Notes: generated from the letters alone by a model not told the origin. Shown: positions 1 through 8,179, numbered from the stretch's first letter. The stretch is 36,159 bases of DNA from Halobacteriales archaeon QS_9_68_17 (GCA_003023565.1 PXSA01000037.1:64504-100662); one strand, 5' to 3'. Made by a program: numbers and translations.

Positions 1-300
1 GATGAACGACTGCGCGCCGCCGACGGAGCCGACGAGCGTCAGCGCCGCCGTCGGGTGGACCTGCTCGACCTTCTGGACGTTCTTGTTCGAGACGAACCGG
101 CCGCCGAGACTGGCGCGCATGTCCGTCGCGATGACGACCCCGTCGGCCGTGGTGAGGCCGACGGTGGTCGTCCCGGTCTCGTTCACGTTGTCCAGGTCGT
201 CCATGGTCAGGGAGTTCGTCGGCATCTCGCCGATCTCGGGCTCCCTGGCCCCGGAGAGGCCGTCGTCGATGCGTCCGTCGTTGGTGAAGTCGTCGTGCAT
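1..300 (-). CDS. psmB: Proteasome beta subunit, C-terminus beyond window
   Basis: Catalytic beta subunit of the archaeal 20S proteasome, the threonine protease of the inner rings. Only the first 100 residues are present; the gene leaves the window at base 1. Residues 1-43 form an acidic propeptide (MHDDFTNDGR at the start) ending in ETG, and residue 44 begins TTTVGL, so autocatalytic cleavage at Gly43/Thr44 would expose the catalytic Thr1. The Asp17 equivalent is in ATDMRAS and the Lys33 equivalent in QKVEQ; there is one extra residue between them compared with what I recall of the Haloferax protein (GGRF for GYM). The ATG overlaps the psmA stop by one base (TAATG), so the two are translationally coupled and made together. 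Identity is very secure. Confidence 0.95.
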   Translation of the reverse strand, partial: MHDDFTNDGRIDDGLSGAREPEIGEMPTNSLTMDDLDNVNETGTTTVGLTTADGVVIATDMRASLGGRFVSNKNVQKVEQVHPTAALTLVGSVGGAQSFI

Positions 301-1046
301 TATTCGTCCTCCTCCCCTTCGAGGAGACCGAGTTCGTCGAGGTGGGCCTCGACGCGGTCCTCGTCGAGTTCGTCGTACCGCTCGGTTTCGACGTCGATCG
401 TGGCGACGCCGACGCCGGACGGCTCGAACTCGCCGTCCTTGACCGAGGCGAGCGCCTCCAGCGCGAGGTCGATCCCCGTGTCGAGGTCCGCGCCCTCTTC
501 GTAGTGCTCTTCGAGGTGTTCCTGGATCTCCCCGCGGTCGCGGCCGACGGCCAGCGCCTTCCACTCGTTGGGAGTGCCGCTGGGGTCGGTCTCGAACAGG
601 CGAGGCTCGCCGTTCTCGACGCCGCCGATCAGCAGCGCGACGCCGAACGGGCGCGCGCCGCCGGTCTGCGTGTACTGCTGGATGTGGTCGGTGACCTCCT
701 TCGTCAGCGTCTCGACGCCGACCGGCTCGCCGTAGCGGATCTGGTTGACCTGCGTCCGGCGGCGGGCGAAGTCGATGAGCTGGCGGGCGTCTGCCACGTG
801 GCCGGCGCTCGCGATGCCGACGTGGTCGTCGGCCTTGTGTAGCTTCTCGATGCTGTTCGGCTCCATCAGCCGCGAGCGGAGCTGCTTGTCGACGACGAGG
901 ACGACGCCGTCCGCGGTCCGGACGCCGATGCTCGCCGTACCGCGCTTGACCGCTTCGCGGGCGTATTCGACCTGGTACAGGCGACCGTCCGGCGAGAAGA
1001 TGGTGATCCCCCGGTCGTAGGCCTGCTGTTGGGATTGTCCTTGCAT
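300..1046 (-). CDS. psmA: Proteasome alpha subunit
   Basis: Structural alpha subunit of the 20S proteasome, forming the outer gated rings that dock the PAN/Cdc48-type ATPases. The 248-residue length fits the family. The N-terminus carries the alpha signature: a short gate segment, then AYDRGITIFSPDGRLYQVEY and AREAVKRGTASIG. It lacks the N-terminal threonine of beta subunits, as expected. The C-terminus is highly acidic (LLEGEEDE), typical of halophiles. It is the first gene of a two-gene operon with psmB, the stop overlapping the psmB ATG. No convincing Shine-Dalgarno precedes the ATG, and the promoter within the long region upstream was not pinned down. Nothing is missing or broken. Confidence 0.97.
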   Translation of the reverse strand: MQGQSQQQAYDRGITIFSPDGRLYQVEYAREAVKRGTASIGVRTADGVVLVVDKQLRSRLMEPNSIEKLHKADDHVGIASAGHVADARQLIDFARRRTQVNQIRYGEPVGVETLTKEVTDHIQQYTQTGGARPFGVALLIGGVENGEPRLFETDPSGTPNEWKALAVGRDRGEIQEHLEEHYEEGADLDTGIDLALEALASVKDGEFEPSGVGVATIDVETERYDELDEDRVEAHLDELGLLEGEEDE

Positions 1047-1667
1047 GATAGAAAGCCGTGTTGACCTTCACCTCGGGTTAAGGCGGGGTCGTTCAAGTAC
1101 TTTTTGTCTAAGCTGGCTAACTCTACCGGATGGTTAGGCCGGTTCGGGCTAACTCAGCGAACCGGTGACCGGCCGTTCCACACTCCGACTCCCGGAACCA
1201 AAACCCCTCGATCGCCTGCAAACCTGACCTGTACGGTCGCCGAGTCGGTCCCTCTCGTGCGCCGGTTCGCGGCGACTTCCAGCAGGGACGGGCCGCTGCT
1301 TGCGCGGGCGGTCGACCATCGACCGACGTTCGCGGCGCGTGCTAACATGTCTCGCGGGCGACCCGAGCGCGGCGGCCCGGCCGGCGCGGGGCGTCGGCCC
1401 GGACGAGGAGTCCGACCGTATCAGTCCGGCAGCGGAAGGGGTGAAACCCGACATACCGAAGACGAGGGGACAACCCGTCGGCGGACCGCACCGGCCCGTC
1501 TCCTCCGTGCGAGAGGAGTACGAAGACCGAGTACCGGGCCGCACGCGAGGGCGGTCCGGGAACCGGCGGACGGTCGTACGGACCGGGGAACGCGTCGCCC
1601 GCCCGGATCTGGCGCTTTCCGCGACGGCGCGGTCGACGCTTTTAGTCCGCCGCGTTCTTTTACGAAC
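1047..1667. promoter_or_regulatory. Gene-free 620 bp upstream of psmA with direct repeat
   Basis: I see no credible gene here: open frames exist but are arginine- and proline-rich shadows. Next to psmA the 9-mer GGCTAACTC occurs at 1115-1123 and again at 1147-1155, a 32-base spacing (about three helical turns). GTTAGGC at 1133-1139 forms an imperfect inverted partner to GCTAAC. The position 70-110 bases from the psmA ATG suits a regulator site (inference). At the other end CTTTTA at 1639-1644 is a good TATA box for the plus-strand gene at 1668. Confidence 0.4.
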
Positions 1668-1934
1668 GTGCTCGAACTCTACCAGGCGGAAGGCTGTCCG
1701 CACAGCGAATCGGTCCGCGAGAAACTCACCGACCTCGGACTCTCCTACGTCGCGCATAACCCGCGTCGCCCGGGCGAGGACCCGGAGGTGCTGAACGAGC
1801 AGGTCCACGACGAACTGAAAGCGGTCGCCGAGGACCAGCTCCCGGTGCTCGTCGACCACCAGCACGGCGAAGTGGTCGCGGAGAGCGAGGAGGTTCGGGA
1901 CTACCTCGCCGAGCGCTACGGCGAAGTCCGCTAA
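1668..1934 (+). CDS. Glutaredoxin / GST N-terminal domain small protein
   Basis: An 88-residue single-domain thioredoxin-fold protein. The start LELYQAEGCPHSESVREKL is the beta-alpha opening of glutaredoxins and GST N-terminal domains, with an active-site motif CPHS (one cysteine, Cys10) rather than CPYC. LPVLVD near residue 64 is the cis-proline strand that contacts the thiol substrate, and VRDYLAERY closes the domain. A monothiol role in thiol exchange or redox protection is likely but the partner is unknown. The open frame extends far upstream, but the protein-like part begins at the GTG at 1668, and a TATA box (CTTTTA, 1639-1644) lies 24-29 bases before it, which supports a leaderless GTG start. 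It stands alone, not in an operon. Confidence 0.85.
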   Translation: MLELYQAEGCPHSESVREKLTDLGLSYVAHNPRRPGEDPEVLNEQVHDELKAVAEDQLPVLVDHQHGEVVAESEEVRDYLAERYGEVR

Positions 1935-2210
1935 CGGCCGACGCGGGCGGCGCGCACTCCCGGGTCGACCGCACCGCTCTGGCGTTCCCGAGTACCGCGA
2001 TCCGCCCGGTAAGCGACCGAGCCGGTACTGTCGCCCGTTCGCCCCTGCTCGCCGCCCCTCGACCCCCGCCTGTAAGTTATGGCTATCCAATCCGGTGGCC
2101 ACGAATATTCGAGAGCGGACTCACATGCGGCTTCGGAGTGTGTTGGCTGAACTGAACCATAGGGTTTTAGTGGGAGCCCGTCGTACGTGCCGATAGGGGG
2201 TGGTGATAGT

Positions 2211-2438
2211 ATGATCGACAGTCTCGGCAACGGCCGACGCACGGCGCGCGACGCCGGAGTATCGCGCTACGACCTCGTTCTGGCTGTCATCCCGGCAGCG
2301 CTGTTGCTCTCGCTGCTCGCAGGTCATCTGTTCTCGGTCCCGTCCCGCACCGCGCTGGTCGCCGGTGCCGCGGTCGGTCTCGTCGCGATGACGGACGGTC
2401 TCTTCCGCAACCCGCCGGAAGGGACCGGCCCAGCCTGA
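2211..2438 (+). CDS. Small two-helix membrane protein, unknown function
   Basis: A 75-residue hypothetical protein. After an N-terminal soluble stretch it has two hydrophobic segments (about residues 20-40, VLAVIPAALLLSLLAGHLF, and 45-60, TALVAGAAVGLVAMTDG) and a short polar tail, so an inner-membrane hairpin is expected. The ATG at 2211 is preferred over a GTG at 2187 because GGTGAT (2202-2207), complementary to the 3' end of archaeal 16S rRNA, lies just before it and a TATA-like GGTTTTAG is at 2162-2169. Nothing in the sequence indicates what it does; small membrane proteins of this kind are common and usually unannotated in haloarchaea. Confidence 0.7.
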   Translation: MIDSLGNGRRTARDAGVSRYDLVLAVIPAALLLSLLAGHLFSVPSRTALVAGAAVGLVAMTDGLFRNPPEGTGPA

Positions 2439-2541
2439 TCCCGTTCGGTTCGCCGACCGCGTCCGATCGCCCCACAGAGATAAGCGTCTCTCCGCCGTAG
2501 TACGCGCACCGATACCCGGCCGAGGCCGGGGTGGGGAACTC

Positions 2542-3924
2542 ATGACGGAGAGTGTCGATCCGGCGACCGAGGGGACCCTAGACTCGTACGAGACGCACGG
2601 CGAGGGGGACGTCGACGACCTGCTCGACCGCGCGAGCGACGCCTTCGAGGAGTGGCGCGAGCAGCCGACCGCAGAGCGCGAGGCGCTGCTAGAGCGGGCC
2701 GGAGAGGTGCTGCGCGAGAACAGCGACGAGTACGCCGGGCTGATGACCGTGGAGATGGGCAAGCCGGTCGAGCAGAGCCGGTCGGAGGTCGAGATGTGCG
2801 CGTGGGTCCGTGACTTCTACGCAGAGCGCGCGGCGGCGTTCCTGCAGGACGAGCACGTCGGCGGCGAGACGGACGCCGACACGTTCGTCGCGCGCCAGCC
2901 GCTCGGCCCCGTGCTCGCTATCATGCCGTGGAACTTCCCGTTCTGGCAGGTGTTTCGCTTCGCCGCGCCGACGCTGACGGCGGGCAACGTCGGCCTGCTC
3001 AAGCACGCCTCGAACGTGCCCGGCTGCGCGAAGGTCATCGAGGACGTGTTCCGGGAGGCCGGCTACCCAGAGGACGTCTTCGCGACGCTGATGGTCGGCT
3101 CGGACGCTATCGGCGTGAGACGCGACGGCCGGGTCCGCGCCGTCACCATCACCGGCAGCGAGGGCGCGGGTCGCAACGTCGCCGAGACGGCCGGGAAGAC
3201 CCTCGAGAAGCACGTCCTCGAACTCGGCGGGAGCGACCCGTTCTTCGTCCTCGACGACGCGCCGCTGGAGCGCGCCTGCGAGGTCGGGGTCCGGGCGCGG
3301 GTCATCAGCTCCGGGCGGTCCTGCATCGCCGCGAAGCGCCTTATCGTCCACGAGGACGTGTACGACGAGTTCCTCGACGGCTTCCTGAACGAGACGGAGG
3401 CGCTGCGGACGGGCGACCCGACCGACGGCGACACCGACGTGGGACCGCAGGCCCGCGAGGGCCTCGTGGAGGACCGACACGAGCAGGTCGAGGCGACCGT
3501 CGAGCAGGGGGCCGAGGTGCGGCCCGGCGGCGAACCGATGGACCGCGACGGCCACTTCTACCCGCCGACCGTGGTCACCGACGTCCCCGAGGGCTCGCCC
3601 GCCGACAAGAAGGTGTTCGGTCCGGTCGCGACCGTCTTCGAGGTGCCCGACGGGGCGGCGGCGATATCGAAGGCCAACGATATCGACTACGGCCTCGGCG
3701 CGAGCGTCTGGACGGAGGAGTTAGAGCGCGTCGCCCGGCGGTTCGAGTCCGGCCTCGCGTTCGTGAACGAACTCGTCCAGTCCGACCCGCGGCTGCCGTT
3801 CGGCGGCGTGAAAGACTCCGGCTACGGTCGCGAACTGGCGAAACAGGGCATCCGCGAGTTCGTCAACGAGAAGACCGTCCGGGTGTCTCACGGCCCGAGC
3901 AAGGAGGGCGATCCGGCCGAATGA
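2542..3924 (+). CDS. NAD(P)-dependent aldehyde dehydrogenase (succinate-semialdehyde type)
   Basis: A 460-residue cytoplasmic aldehyde dehydrogenase that oxidises an aldehyde to its acid with NAD(P)+. The substrate-binding and cofactor landmarks are in order: PWNFPFWQVFRFAAPTLTAGN, the general base Glu227 in LELGGSDPF, the nucleophile Cys261 in SSGRSCIAAKR, and FGGVKDSGYGRE near the C-terminus. The last motif and overall length place it near succinate-semialdehyde dehydrogenases (GabD/AldY-like); the real substrate cannot be read from the sequence. Its stop overlaps the ATG of the ThDP-dependent enzyme (ATGA, 3921-3924), so the two are co-translated. A pathway in which the ThDP enzyme makes or consumes the aldehyde is an inference from this pairing. 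Confidence 0.9.
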   Translation: MTESVDPATEGTLDSYETHGEGDVDDLLDRASDAFEEWREQPTAEREALLERAGEVLRENSDEYAGLMTVEMGKPVEQSRSEVEMCAWVRDFYAERAAAFLQDEHVGGETDADTFVARQPLGPVLAIMPWNFPFWQVFRFAAPTLTAGNVGLLKHASNVPGCAKVIEDVFREAGYPEDVFATLMVGSDAIGVRRDGRVRAVTITGSEGAGRNVAETAGKTLEKHVLELGGSDPFFVLDDAPLERACEVGVRARVISSGRSCIAAKRLIVHEDVYDEFLDGFLNETEALRTGDPTDGDTDVGPQAREGLVEDRHEQVEATVEQGAEVRPGGEPMDRDGHFYPPTVVTDVPEGSPADKKVFGPVATVFEVPDGAAAISKANDIDYGLGASVWTEELERVARRFESGLAFVNELVQSDPRLPFGGVKDSGYGRELAKQGIREFVNEKTVRVSHGPSKEGDPAE

Positions 3925-5498
3925 CGAACGCCGCCGACCTGCTGGCGGAGTGCCTGGAGGCGGAGGGCGTCGACTACGTCTTCGGCATCCCCGGCGAGGA
4001 ACTCGAGGACGTCCTCTTCGCCCTGCGGGACTCCGACGTGGACTTCTTCCCGGTGCGCCACGAGCAGGCCGCGGCGTTCATGGCCGACGTCCACGGCCGC
4101 GTGACCGGCGACGCGGGGGTCTGCCTCTCGACGCTCGGCCCGGGCGCGACGAACCTGCTGACGGGCGTCGCCGACGCCCACCTCGACAAGAGCCCGCTCG
4201 TCGCCATCACGGGACAGGGCGGCCTCGAACGCCTGCACAAGGAGAGCCACCAGGCGCTGGACGTCGTCGACACGTTCGAGCCCATCGTGAAGTGGAACAC
4301 GCAGGTGAGCGCGCCCGAAACGGTCCCGGAGTCCGTGCGCAAGGCGTTCAAGCTGGCCGAGCACGAGAAGCCCGGCGCGACCCACCTCGAGGTCCCCGAG
4401 GACGTCGCGGCCGAGTCGATCGACGCGACGCCGCTCCCGACGCGCGAGCGGGTGCGCCGACCCGACCCCGACGAGGCGTCGCTCTCGCGCGCCGCCGACC
4501 TGATCGCGGGGTCTGACCAGCCCATCGTCCTCGCGGGCAACGGCGCGGTCCGGACCCGCGCCGCCGAGCAGCTGCGCGCGTTCGTCGAGACGACCAACGT
4601 TCCGGTCGTCGCGACGTTCATGGGGAAGGGGGCGGTCTCGGACGCCGACGAGCACTCGCTGCTGACGCTCGAATCCGGTCCGGACGGGGAGTCGGCGACG
4701 GCGATCGACCGCGCCGACTGCGTGGTGGCCGTCGGCTACGACGTCGCCGAGCACGACCCCGAGGAGTGGAACCCCGGCCCCGAGAAGACGGTCATTCACG
4801 TCGACGCCGAACCCGCCGAGGTGTACCGCCACTACAACCCGGACGTGGAGGTGGTCGCGGACGTCTCCCGGGCGCTGGAGGAACTGACCGGCCGCCTCTC
4901 GACGGAGTGTTCGACGTGGTGGACGGACCTCCGCGAGCGCATCGCGGACGACGTCGGCGTGCGGCCCGACGCCGGCGACCCCGTGACGGTCCGGCGGGTC
5001 CTCCCGCTGCTGCGCGACGCGATGGCCGACGAAGACGTCCTGATCTCGGACGTGGGAAGCCACAAGATGGCGATCGCGAAGCGCTTCCCCGCCTACGAAC
5101 CGAACACCTGTATCATCTCGAACGGGCTCGCGAGCATGGGGATCGCCGTCCCCGGGGGCGTCGCCGCGGACCTCGCGCTGGACGAGGACGTCGTGGTCGC
5201 GACGGGCGACGGCGGGTTCCTGATGAACGCCGCCGAGATCGAGACGGCGAGTCGCCTCGGCTGCTCGTACACGGTCGTCGTGTTCCGCGACGACGACTAC
5301 GGGATGATCTCGAAGCATCAGGAGCAACACCGGAGCGAGCACTTCGGGACGGCGCTCTCTAACCCGGACCTCGTCGCCTTCGCCGAGAGCTTCGGGATCG
5401 AGGCCCACCGCGCCGACGACTGGGAAGCGATAGAAGCGACGCTGAACGACGTCGCGTCGGCCGACGAGATGACGCTCGTCGAGGTGCCGCTCGACTGA
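3921..5498 (+). CDS. Acetolactate-synthase-like ThDP-dependent enzyme
   Basis: A 525-residue member of the POX/acetolactate synthase family, which uses thiamine diphosphate to condense or cleave 2-oxoacids. The three domains are visible: Pyr domain with YVFGIPGEELEDVL and the cofactor-activating Glu48 in VRHEQAAAFM; a central domain (about 190-340); and the PP domain with GDGGFLMNAAE from residue 429. KESHQALDVVDTFEPIVKWN resembles catabolic AlsS-type acetolactate synthases more than IlvB. The ThDP motif usually ends NN, but here reads RDDDYGM. No regulatory (IlvN) subunit is nearby. The start at 3921 has a strong Shine-Dalgarno (GGAGGGCGAT, 3903-3912) inside the upstream gene. Product specificity is uncertain. 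Confidence 0.85.
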   Translation: MTNAADLLAECLEAEGVDYVFGIPGEELEDVLFALRDSDVDFFPVRHEQAAAFMADVHGRVTGDAGVCLSTLGPGATNLLTGVADAHLDKSPLVAITGQGGLERLHKESHQALDVVDTFEPIVKWNTQVSAPETVPESVRKAFKLAEHEKPGATHLEVPEDVAAESIDATPLPTRERVRRPDPDEASLSRAADLIAGSDQPIVLAGNGAVRTRAAEQLRAFVETTNVPVVATFMGKGAVSDADEHSLLTLESGPDGESATAIDRADCVVAVGYDVAEHDPEEWNPGPEKTVIHVDAEPAEVYRHYNPDVEVVADVSRALEELTGRLSTECSTWWTDLRERIADDVGVRPDAGDPVTVRRVLPLLRDAMADEDVLISDVGSHKMAIAKRFPAYEPNTCIISNGLASMGIAVPGGVAADLALDEDVVVATGDGGFLMNAAEIETASRLGCSYTVVVFRDDDYGMISKHQEQHRSEHFGTALSNPDLVAFAESFGIEAHRADDWEAIEATLNDVASADEMTLVEVPLD

Positions 5499-5573
5499 CT
5501 CCGGTCGGCCGGCCTCGGTCGCCGAGTCGGTCGGACCAGCGCCGGACGGGGCGCGGACGCGACCGGGAACGCG

Positions 5574-5666
5574 CTACAGGCCCAGTACGGCAATTATCAC
5601 GCCGGCGAAGATGAGCGCGAAGATCAGCAGCGTCACGACCAGAAAGAACCTGTCAGCGCCGTTCAT
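5574..5666 (-). CDS. 30-residue single-helix membrane peptide
   Basis: A very short gene: after MNGADRFF almost all residues are hydrophobic (LVVTLLIFALIFAGVIIAVL), forming one transmembrane helix. The ATG at 5666 is favoured because a TATA element (TTTTAT on the minus strand, about 5692-5698) lies roughly 28 bases upstream, the leaderless spacing; the next in-frame ATG at 5693 overlaps that element. Its function is unknown. Comparable single-helix peptides are frequent in haloarchaeal genomes and are easily missed by gene callers. It is isolated, convergent with the ThDP enzyme gene. Confidence 0.6.
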   Translation of the reverse strand: MNGADRFFLVVTLLIFALIFAGVIIAVLGL

Positions 5667-5723
5667 AGGTCGAGATACGTCGACCCGCGACATAAAACGT
5701 GGTCCCGAACGGCGTCGGCTCCG

Positions 5724-5990
5724 GGAGCGACGCGGCTCTACCGCGCGGTCAGCGGTGGGGTACCCGAAGGCGAACACCTCGTCCCCTTCGGCGACGCGGC
5801 CGTCGTCGAGGAGGGCGAGGACGTCACGGTCGTCGCGTGGGGCGCGATGCGCCGCGAGGCCCAGCGCGCCGCGAACAATGCCGACGTCGAACTGCTCGAC
5901 CCGCGGACGACCGTCCCGCTGAACGCTCGCGAGGACGACTACCTTCCCGACCCCGAACGCACCCGGAACGGGATCGCGGCGGAGTACTGA
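5724..5990 (+). pseudogene. Relic of 2-oxoacid dehydrogenase E1 beta subunit
   Basis: One frame ending in TGA at 5988-5990 reads RLYRAVSGGVPEGEHLVPFG, then DVTVVAWGAMRREAQRAA and VELLDPRTTVPLN, the characteristic middle of the beta subunit of pyruvate or branched-chain 2-oxoacid dehydrogenases (DLRTLSPLD region of transketolase C). It then jumps directly to YLPDPERTRNGIAAEY, which matches the extreme C-terminus of the same protein family. So roughly the first half and an internal stretch of about 80 residues are gone; there is no start codon or promoter. An intact subunit has about 330 residues. It is a decaying remnant, presumably of a lost E1-alpha/beta locus. Confidence 0.75.
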
Positions 5991-6035
5991 GGTCCTGGCT
6001 CCCGACGGGGCGGGAGACGCGGCGCTACGGGCGCG

Positions 6036-6049
6036 AAAAACGTAGAAAT
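6036..6049 (-). terminator. T-rich terminator after rpl15e
   Basis: On the minus strand, about 45-60 bases past the L15e stop, the sequence reads GATTTCTACGTTTTT. Archaeal transcription ends at such T-runs without requiring a hairpin. Assignment is by composition and position only. Confidence 0.45.
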
Positions 6050-6094
6050 CCGGTGGCGTCCGGAACGCTGCCCGAGACCGGTTGGGCCGGGGCG

Positions 6095-6685
6095 TTACTT
6101 TCCGCGGCCCTTGCCGCCGTTGTTGCTCGGGCGGGTGTGCTCCGTGCCTTTGCCCTTCTCCGTGAGGCCGCGGTTCTTCTGCCCGGCGCTCGTGAGGCCG
6201 CGGAACGCGCGGTTCTCGTGAGTGTCGTTGCAGATCCAGTCGAGGTCGCCGTCGTTCTCGATGGCGGGGTGCTCCGGGTCCACCATGATTACCTCGAACC
6301 ACTTCTGGCTGCCGTCCTCGCCGACCCAGTAGGAGTTGAGGACGCGCAGGTTGCGGAACTTCCGGGAGGTGCGCTCCTCGGCGATCCGCTGGAGGTTCTT
6401 GCGACGGGTGATCGCGTTGACACCCTGGCGCTTCGAGCGTCGGCCGGCGCGGAACCGCTCCTTGCGGGCCGAGCCCTTGCGGACGCTGGTCCGAGCGACG
6501 ACGACGCCCTGCTTCGCCTTGTAGCCCAGTTCGCGGGCCTTATCGAGGCGGGTCGGGCGGTCGATGCGCTCGATAGCGCCCTGGTCGCGCCACTCCTGCT
6601 TTCGCTGCCACTGGAGTTCGGCGAGTTTGCCGTCGTCCGGGTTCCGCCACGCTTCCTTGATGTGTGAGTAGAAGCTCTGTGCCAT
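6095..6685 (-). CDS. rpl15e: 50S ribosomal protein L15e
   Basis: Ribosomal protein of the large subunit, found in archaea and eukaryotes and absent from bacteria. The 196 residues match the usual haloarchaeal length. The N-terminus MAQSFYSHIKEAW, the basic rRNA-binding centre (RKERFRAGRRSKRQGVNAIT), the conserved LRVLNSYWVGEDG and the basic tail RPSNNGGKGRGK are all present. The ATG at 6685 has a Shine-Dalgarno-like GGTGAT four bases ahead. The likely TATA (CTTAAAC on the minus strand, about 6806-6812) would leave a leader of about 100 nt holding near-repeats of GTGCCCG(C/T); whether this is regulatory is unknown. It is monocistronic. Confidence 0.97.
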   Translation of the reverse strand: MAQSFYSHIKEAWRNPDDGKLAELQWQRKQEWRDQGAIERIDRPTRLDKARELGYKAKQGVVVARTSVRKGSARKERFRAGRRSKRQGVNAITRRKNLQRIAEERTSRKFRNLRVLNSYWVGEDGSQKWFEVIMVDPEHPAIENDGDLDWICNDTHENRAFRGLTSAGQKNRGLTEKGKGTEHTRPSNNGGKGRGK

Positions 6686-7332
6686 GGTTATCACCACGGG
6701 CGCTTGTGGTTCAGCCGGTGACCCGGCCACATTCCGTCCCGAGTAAACGGGTGCCCGCTGGTGCCCGTCGTCCAGCGAGTTACCCACTCGTACTCGGCTT
6801 CCGAGTTTAAGCGCTTCGAAACGCGCGGCGGTCCGTCGCGCCGACAGATCCGATCTACGCCGATCTCGGTCCGTTTCTACTGACCGTGCGATCATTACTA
6901 TCTCGAATAGCTAGCAGGAACGAAAAATTCAGGCCCCTTAGTGTGACGTGTTTCGTATAGCGCGCCGCTCGTCCGTCGGTCGTCCGGTCTCGCTCCGGCG
7001 GCGTAGCCACGGTGCCGGTCGTCACCGGCGTTTCGCTTCTCCTGACACCCGTCACCGGCGGAGGCGCTGACGGCCGCCCCGTCCGGTTCGGCGCTCGGTT
7101 CCCGAAGCCATCGGCTCCGGTCGCACTCTCCCGCGAGCAGCCGCTCGCCGGAACTCACCACGTCCTCACTCGCGCGTGGCGGAGCCCGCCGGAACGGCGA
7201 CTCGACGAGAAGTAGGAGTCGCCGTCCGAGACACGGCGACAGCGTTACGAGGCGAGGGCCGTCGACGTCGGGTCAGTCGTCGACGCGGGCGAGTCCGACT
7301 CGACCGAGCGGTTCCCGGCGTCGGGGCGGTGA
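6686..7332. other. Gene-free stretch between rpl15e and the HalOD1 gene
   Basis: About 650 bases without a gene I can support. It includes the L15e leader and promoter at the left. The rest is GC-rich, with a small perfect hairpin GCCGGT-CGTC-ACCGGC around 7014-7029. Open frames in it have low-complexity arginine-rich translations and look spurious. Confidence 0.4.
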
Positions 7333-7605
7333 CTACGGCGAAGGGGCGTCTTTCGGCTCGACGGTGACCGCGCCGTCGCTTTCGACGACGACGTCGTAGT
7401 CGTCGTACTCGAACTCGACCCGGCCGCTCGGACGGGGGACGCCGCCGGCCGGCGAGAACAGTTCGTCCAGGGCATCGAGGTCGATGACCGCGTTGAGCGG
7501 CGGGTCCAGCGCGATCGGATCGACCCCCTCCGCCTCGGCTATCGCTTCGACCACCCGCGTACTCGGTTCCCACTTAGTTGCCAGTTCGACCTCGGTGTCG
7601 CTCAT
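7333..7605 (-). CDS. HalOD1 output-domain protein
   Basis: A 90-residue acidic protein that matches the stand-alone HalOD1 output domain of haloarchaea: WEPSTRVVEAIAEAEGVDPIAL followed by NAVIDLDALDELF and a C-terminal strand pair VEFEYDDYDVVVESDGAVTV. Such domains occur at the ends of haloarchaeal response regulators or alone; their molecular role is not established. The TATA element (TTTATATC on the minus strand, 7629-7636) lies about 27 bases before the ATG, so the message should be leaderless even though GGAGGT also lies immediately upstream of the ATG. It is divergent from the winged-helix gene at 7745. Confidence 0.85.
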   Translation of the reverse strand: MSDTEVELATKWEPSTRVVEAIAEAEGVDPIALDPPLNAVIDLDALDELFSPAGGVPRPSGRVEFEYDDYDVVVESDGAVTVEPKDAPSP

Positions 7606-7744
7606 TACCTCCGATCCAATGTACCGCGATATAAATTCAGTGGTTACCTTGGTTGGAAGAGGCGAAGTCGTTATGCAGATATCACTAAGTGACTAGACTG
7701 ATAGTTCTTTGGTGACGAGATACAACGTGTTGTCGAACCGGAAC

Positions 7745-8137
7745 ATGAGCGATGACGACGGGGACGACGCCGACGACGACCGCGCCGGTGCCGGCGCGAG
7801 CGGTCCCGTATCGACGCCGTCGCTCGACACCGTCTTCGACCTCCTCTCGGACCAGCGGCGTCGATACGTTCTCTACCACCTCGTGAACGCGGCCGACGAC
7901 ACCGTCGACTACGAGGACCTCGCCGAACAGGTCGCGGTCTGGGAGGCGGGTGGCGACCCCTCCGACGAGCACGTCGAGCGGGTGGCCACCGACCTCCATC
8001 ACATCCACCTGCCGAAGCTCGCCGAGTCGAACGTCATCGACTTCGACCAGCGGAGCGGCGACGTGCGGTTCTGGGGGCAACCGACGGTCGAGGAGTACGC
8101 CGAGCACGCGGCCATGCAGGAACTCTCCGACAGATAG
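7745..8137 (+). CDS. Winged-helix DNA-binding protein, DUF7344 type
   Basis: A 130-residue acidic protein with a disordered Asp-rich N-terminus (residues 1-25) followed by a compact helix-turn-helix domain. LDTVFDLLSDQRRRYVLYHL is the signature opening of the haloarchaeal winged-helix family I recall as DUF7344, continued by VDYEDLAEQVAVWE, HIHLPKLAESNVIDFD and a wing. These are presumed transcription regulators with unknown targets. The ATG at 7745 is chosen because the domain and the acidic tail fit after it; an in-frame upstream GTG at 7712 is possible. The gene is divergent from HalOD1 and lies just ahead of the nitric oxide reductase relic. Confidence 0.85.
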   Translation: MSDDDGDDADDDRAGAGASGPVSTPSLDTVFDLLSDQRRRYVLYHLVNAADDTVDYEDLAEQVAVWEAGGDPSDEHVERVATDLHHIHLPKLAESNVIDFDQRSGDVRFWGQPTVEEYAEHAAMQELSDR

Positions 8138-8179
8138 CGTGACGGGCCGGGCCGCGAAGGAACCCGAGCGTGTTCGCCC

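Noticed and set aside
1104-1667. Long in-frame extension of the glutaredoxin-like gene to an ATG at 1104
   Set aside because: The extension is Arg/Pro/Gly-rich with no family similarity, and a well-placed TATA box supports the GTG at 1668.
2928-3920. In-frame upstream extension of the ThDP enzyme reading frame
   Set aside because: It lies wholly within the aldehyde dehydrogenase in another frame, is arginine-rich, and a strong Shine-Dalgarno marks the ATG at 3921.
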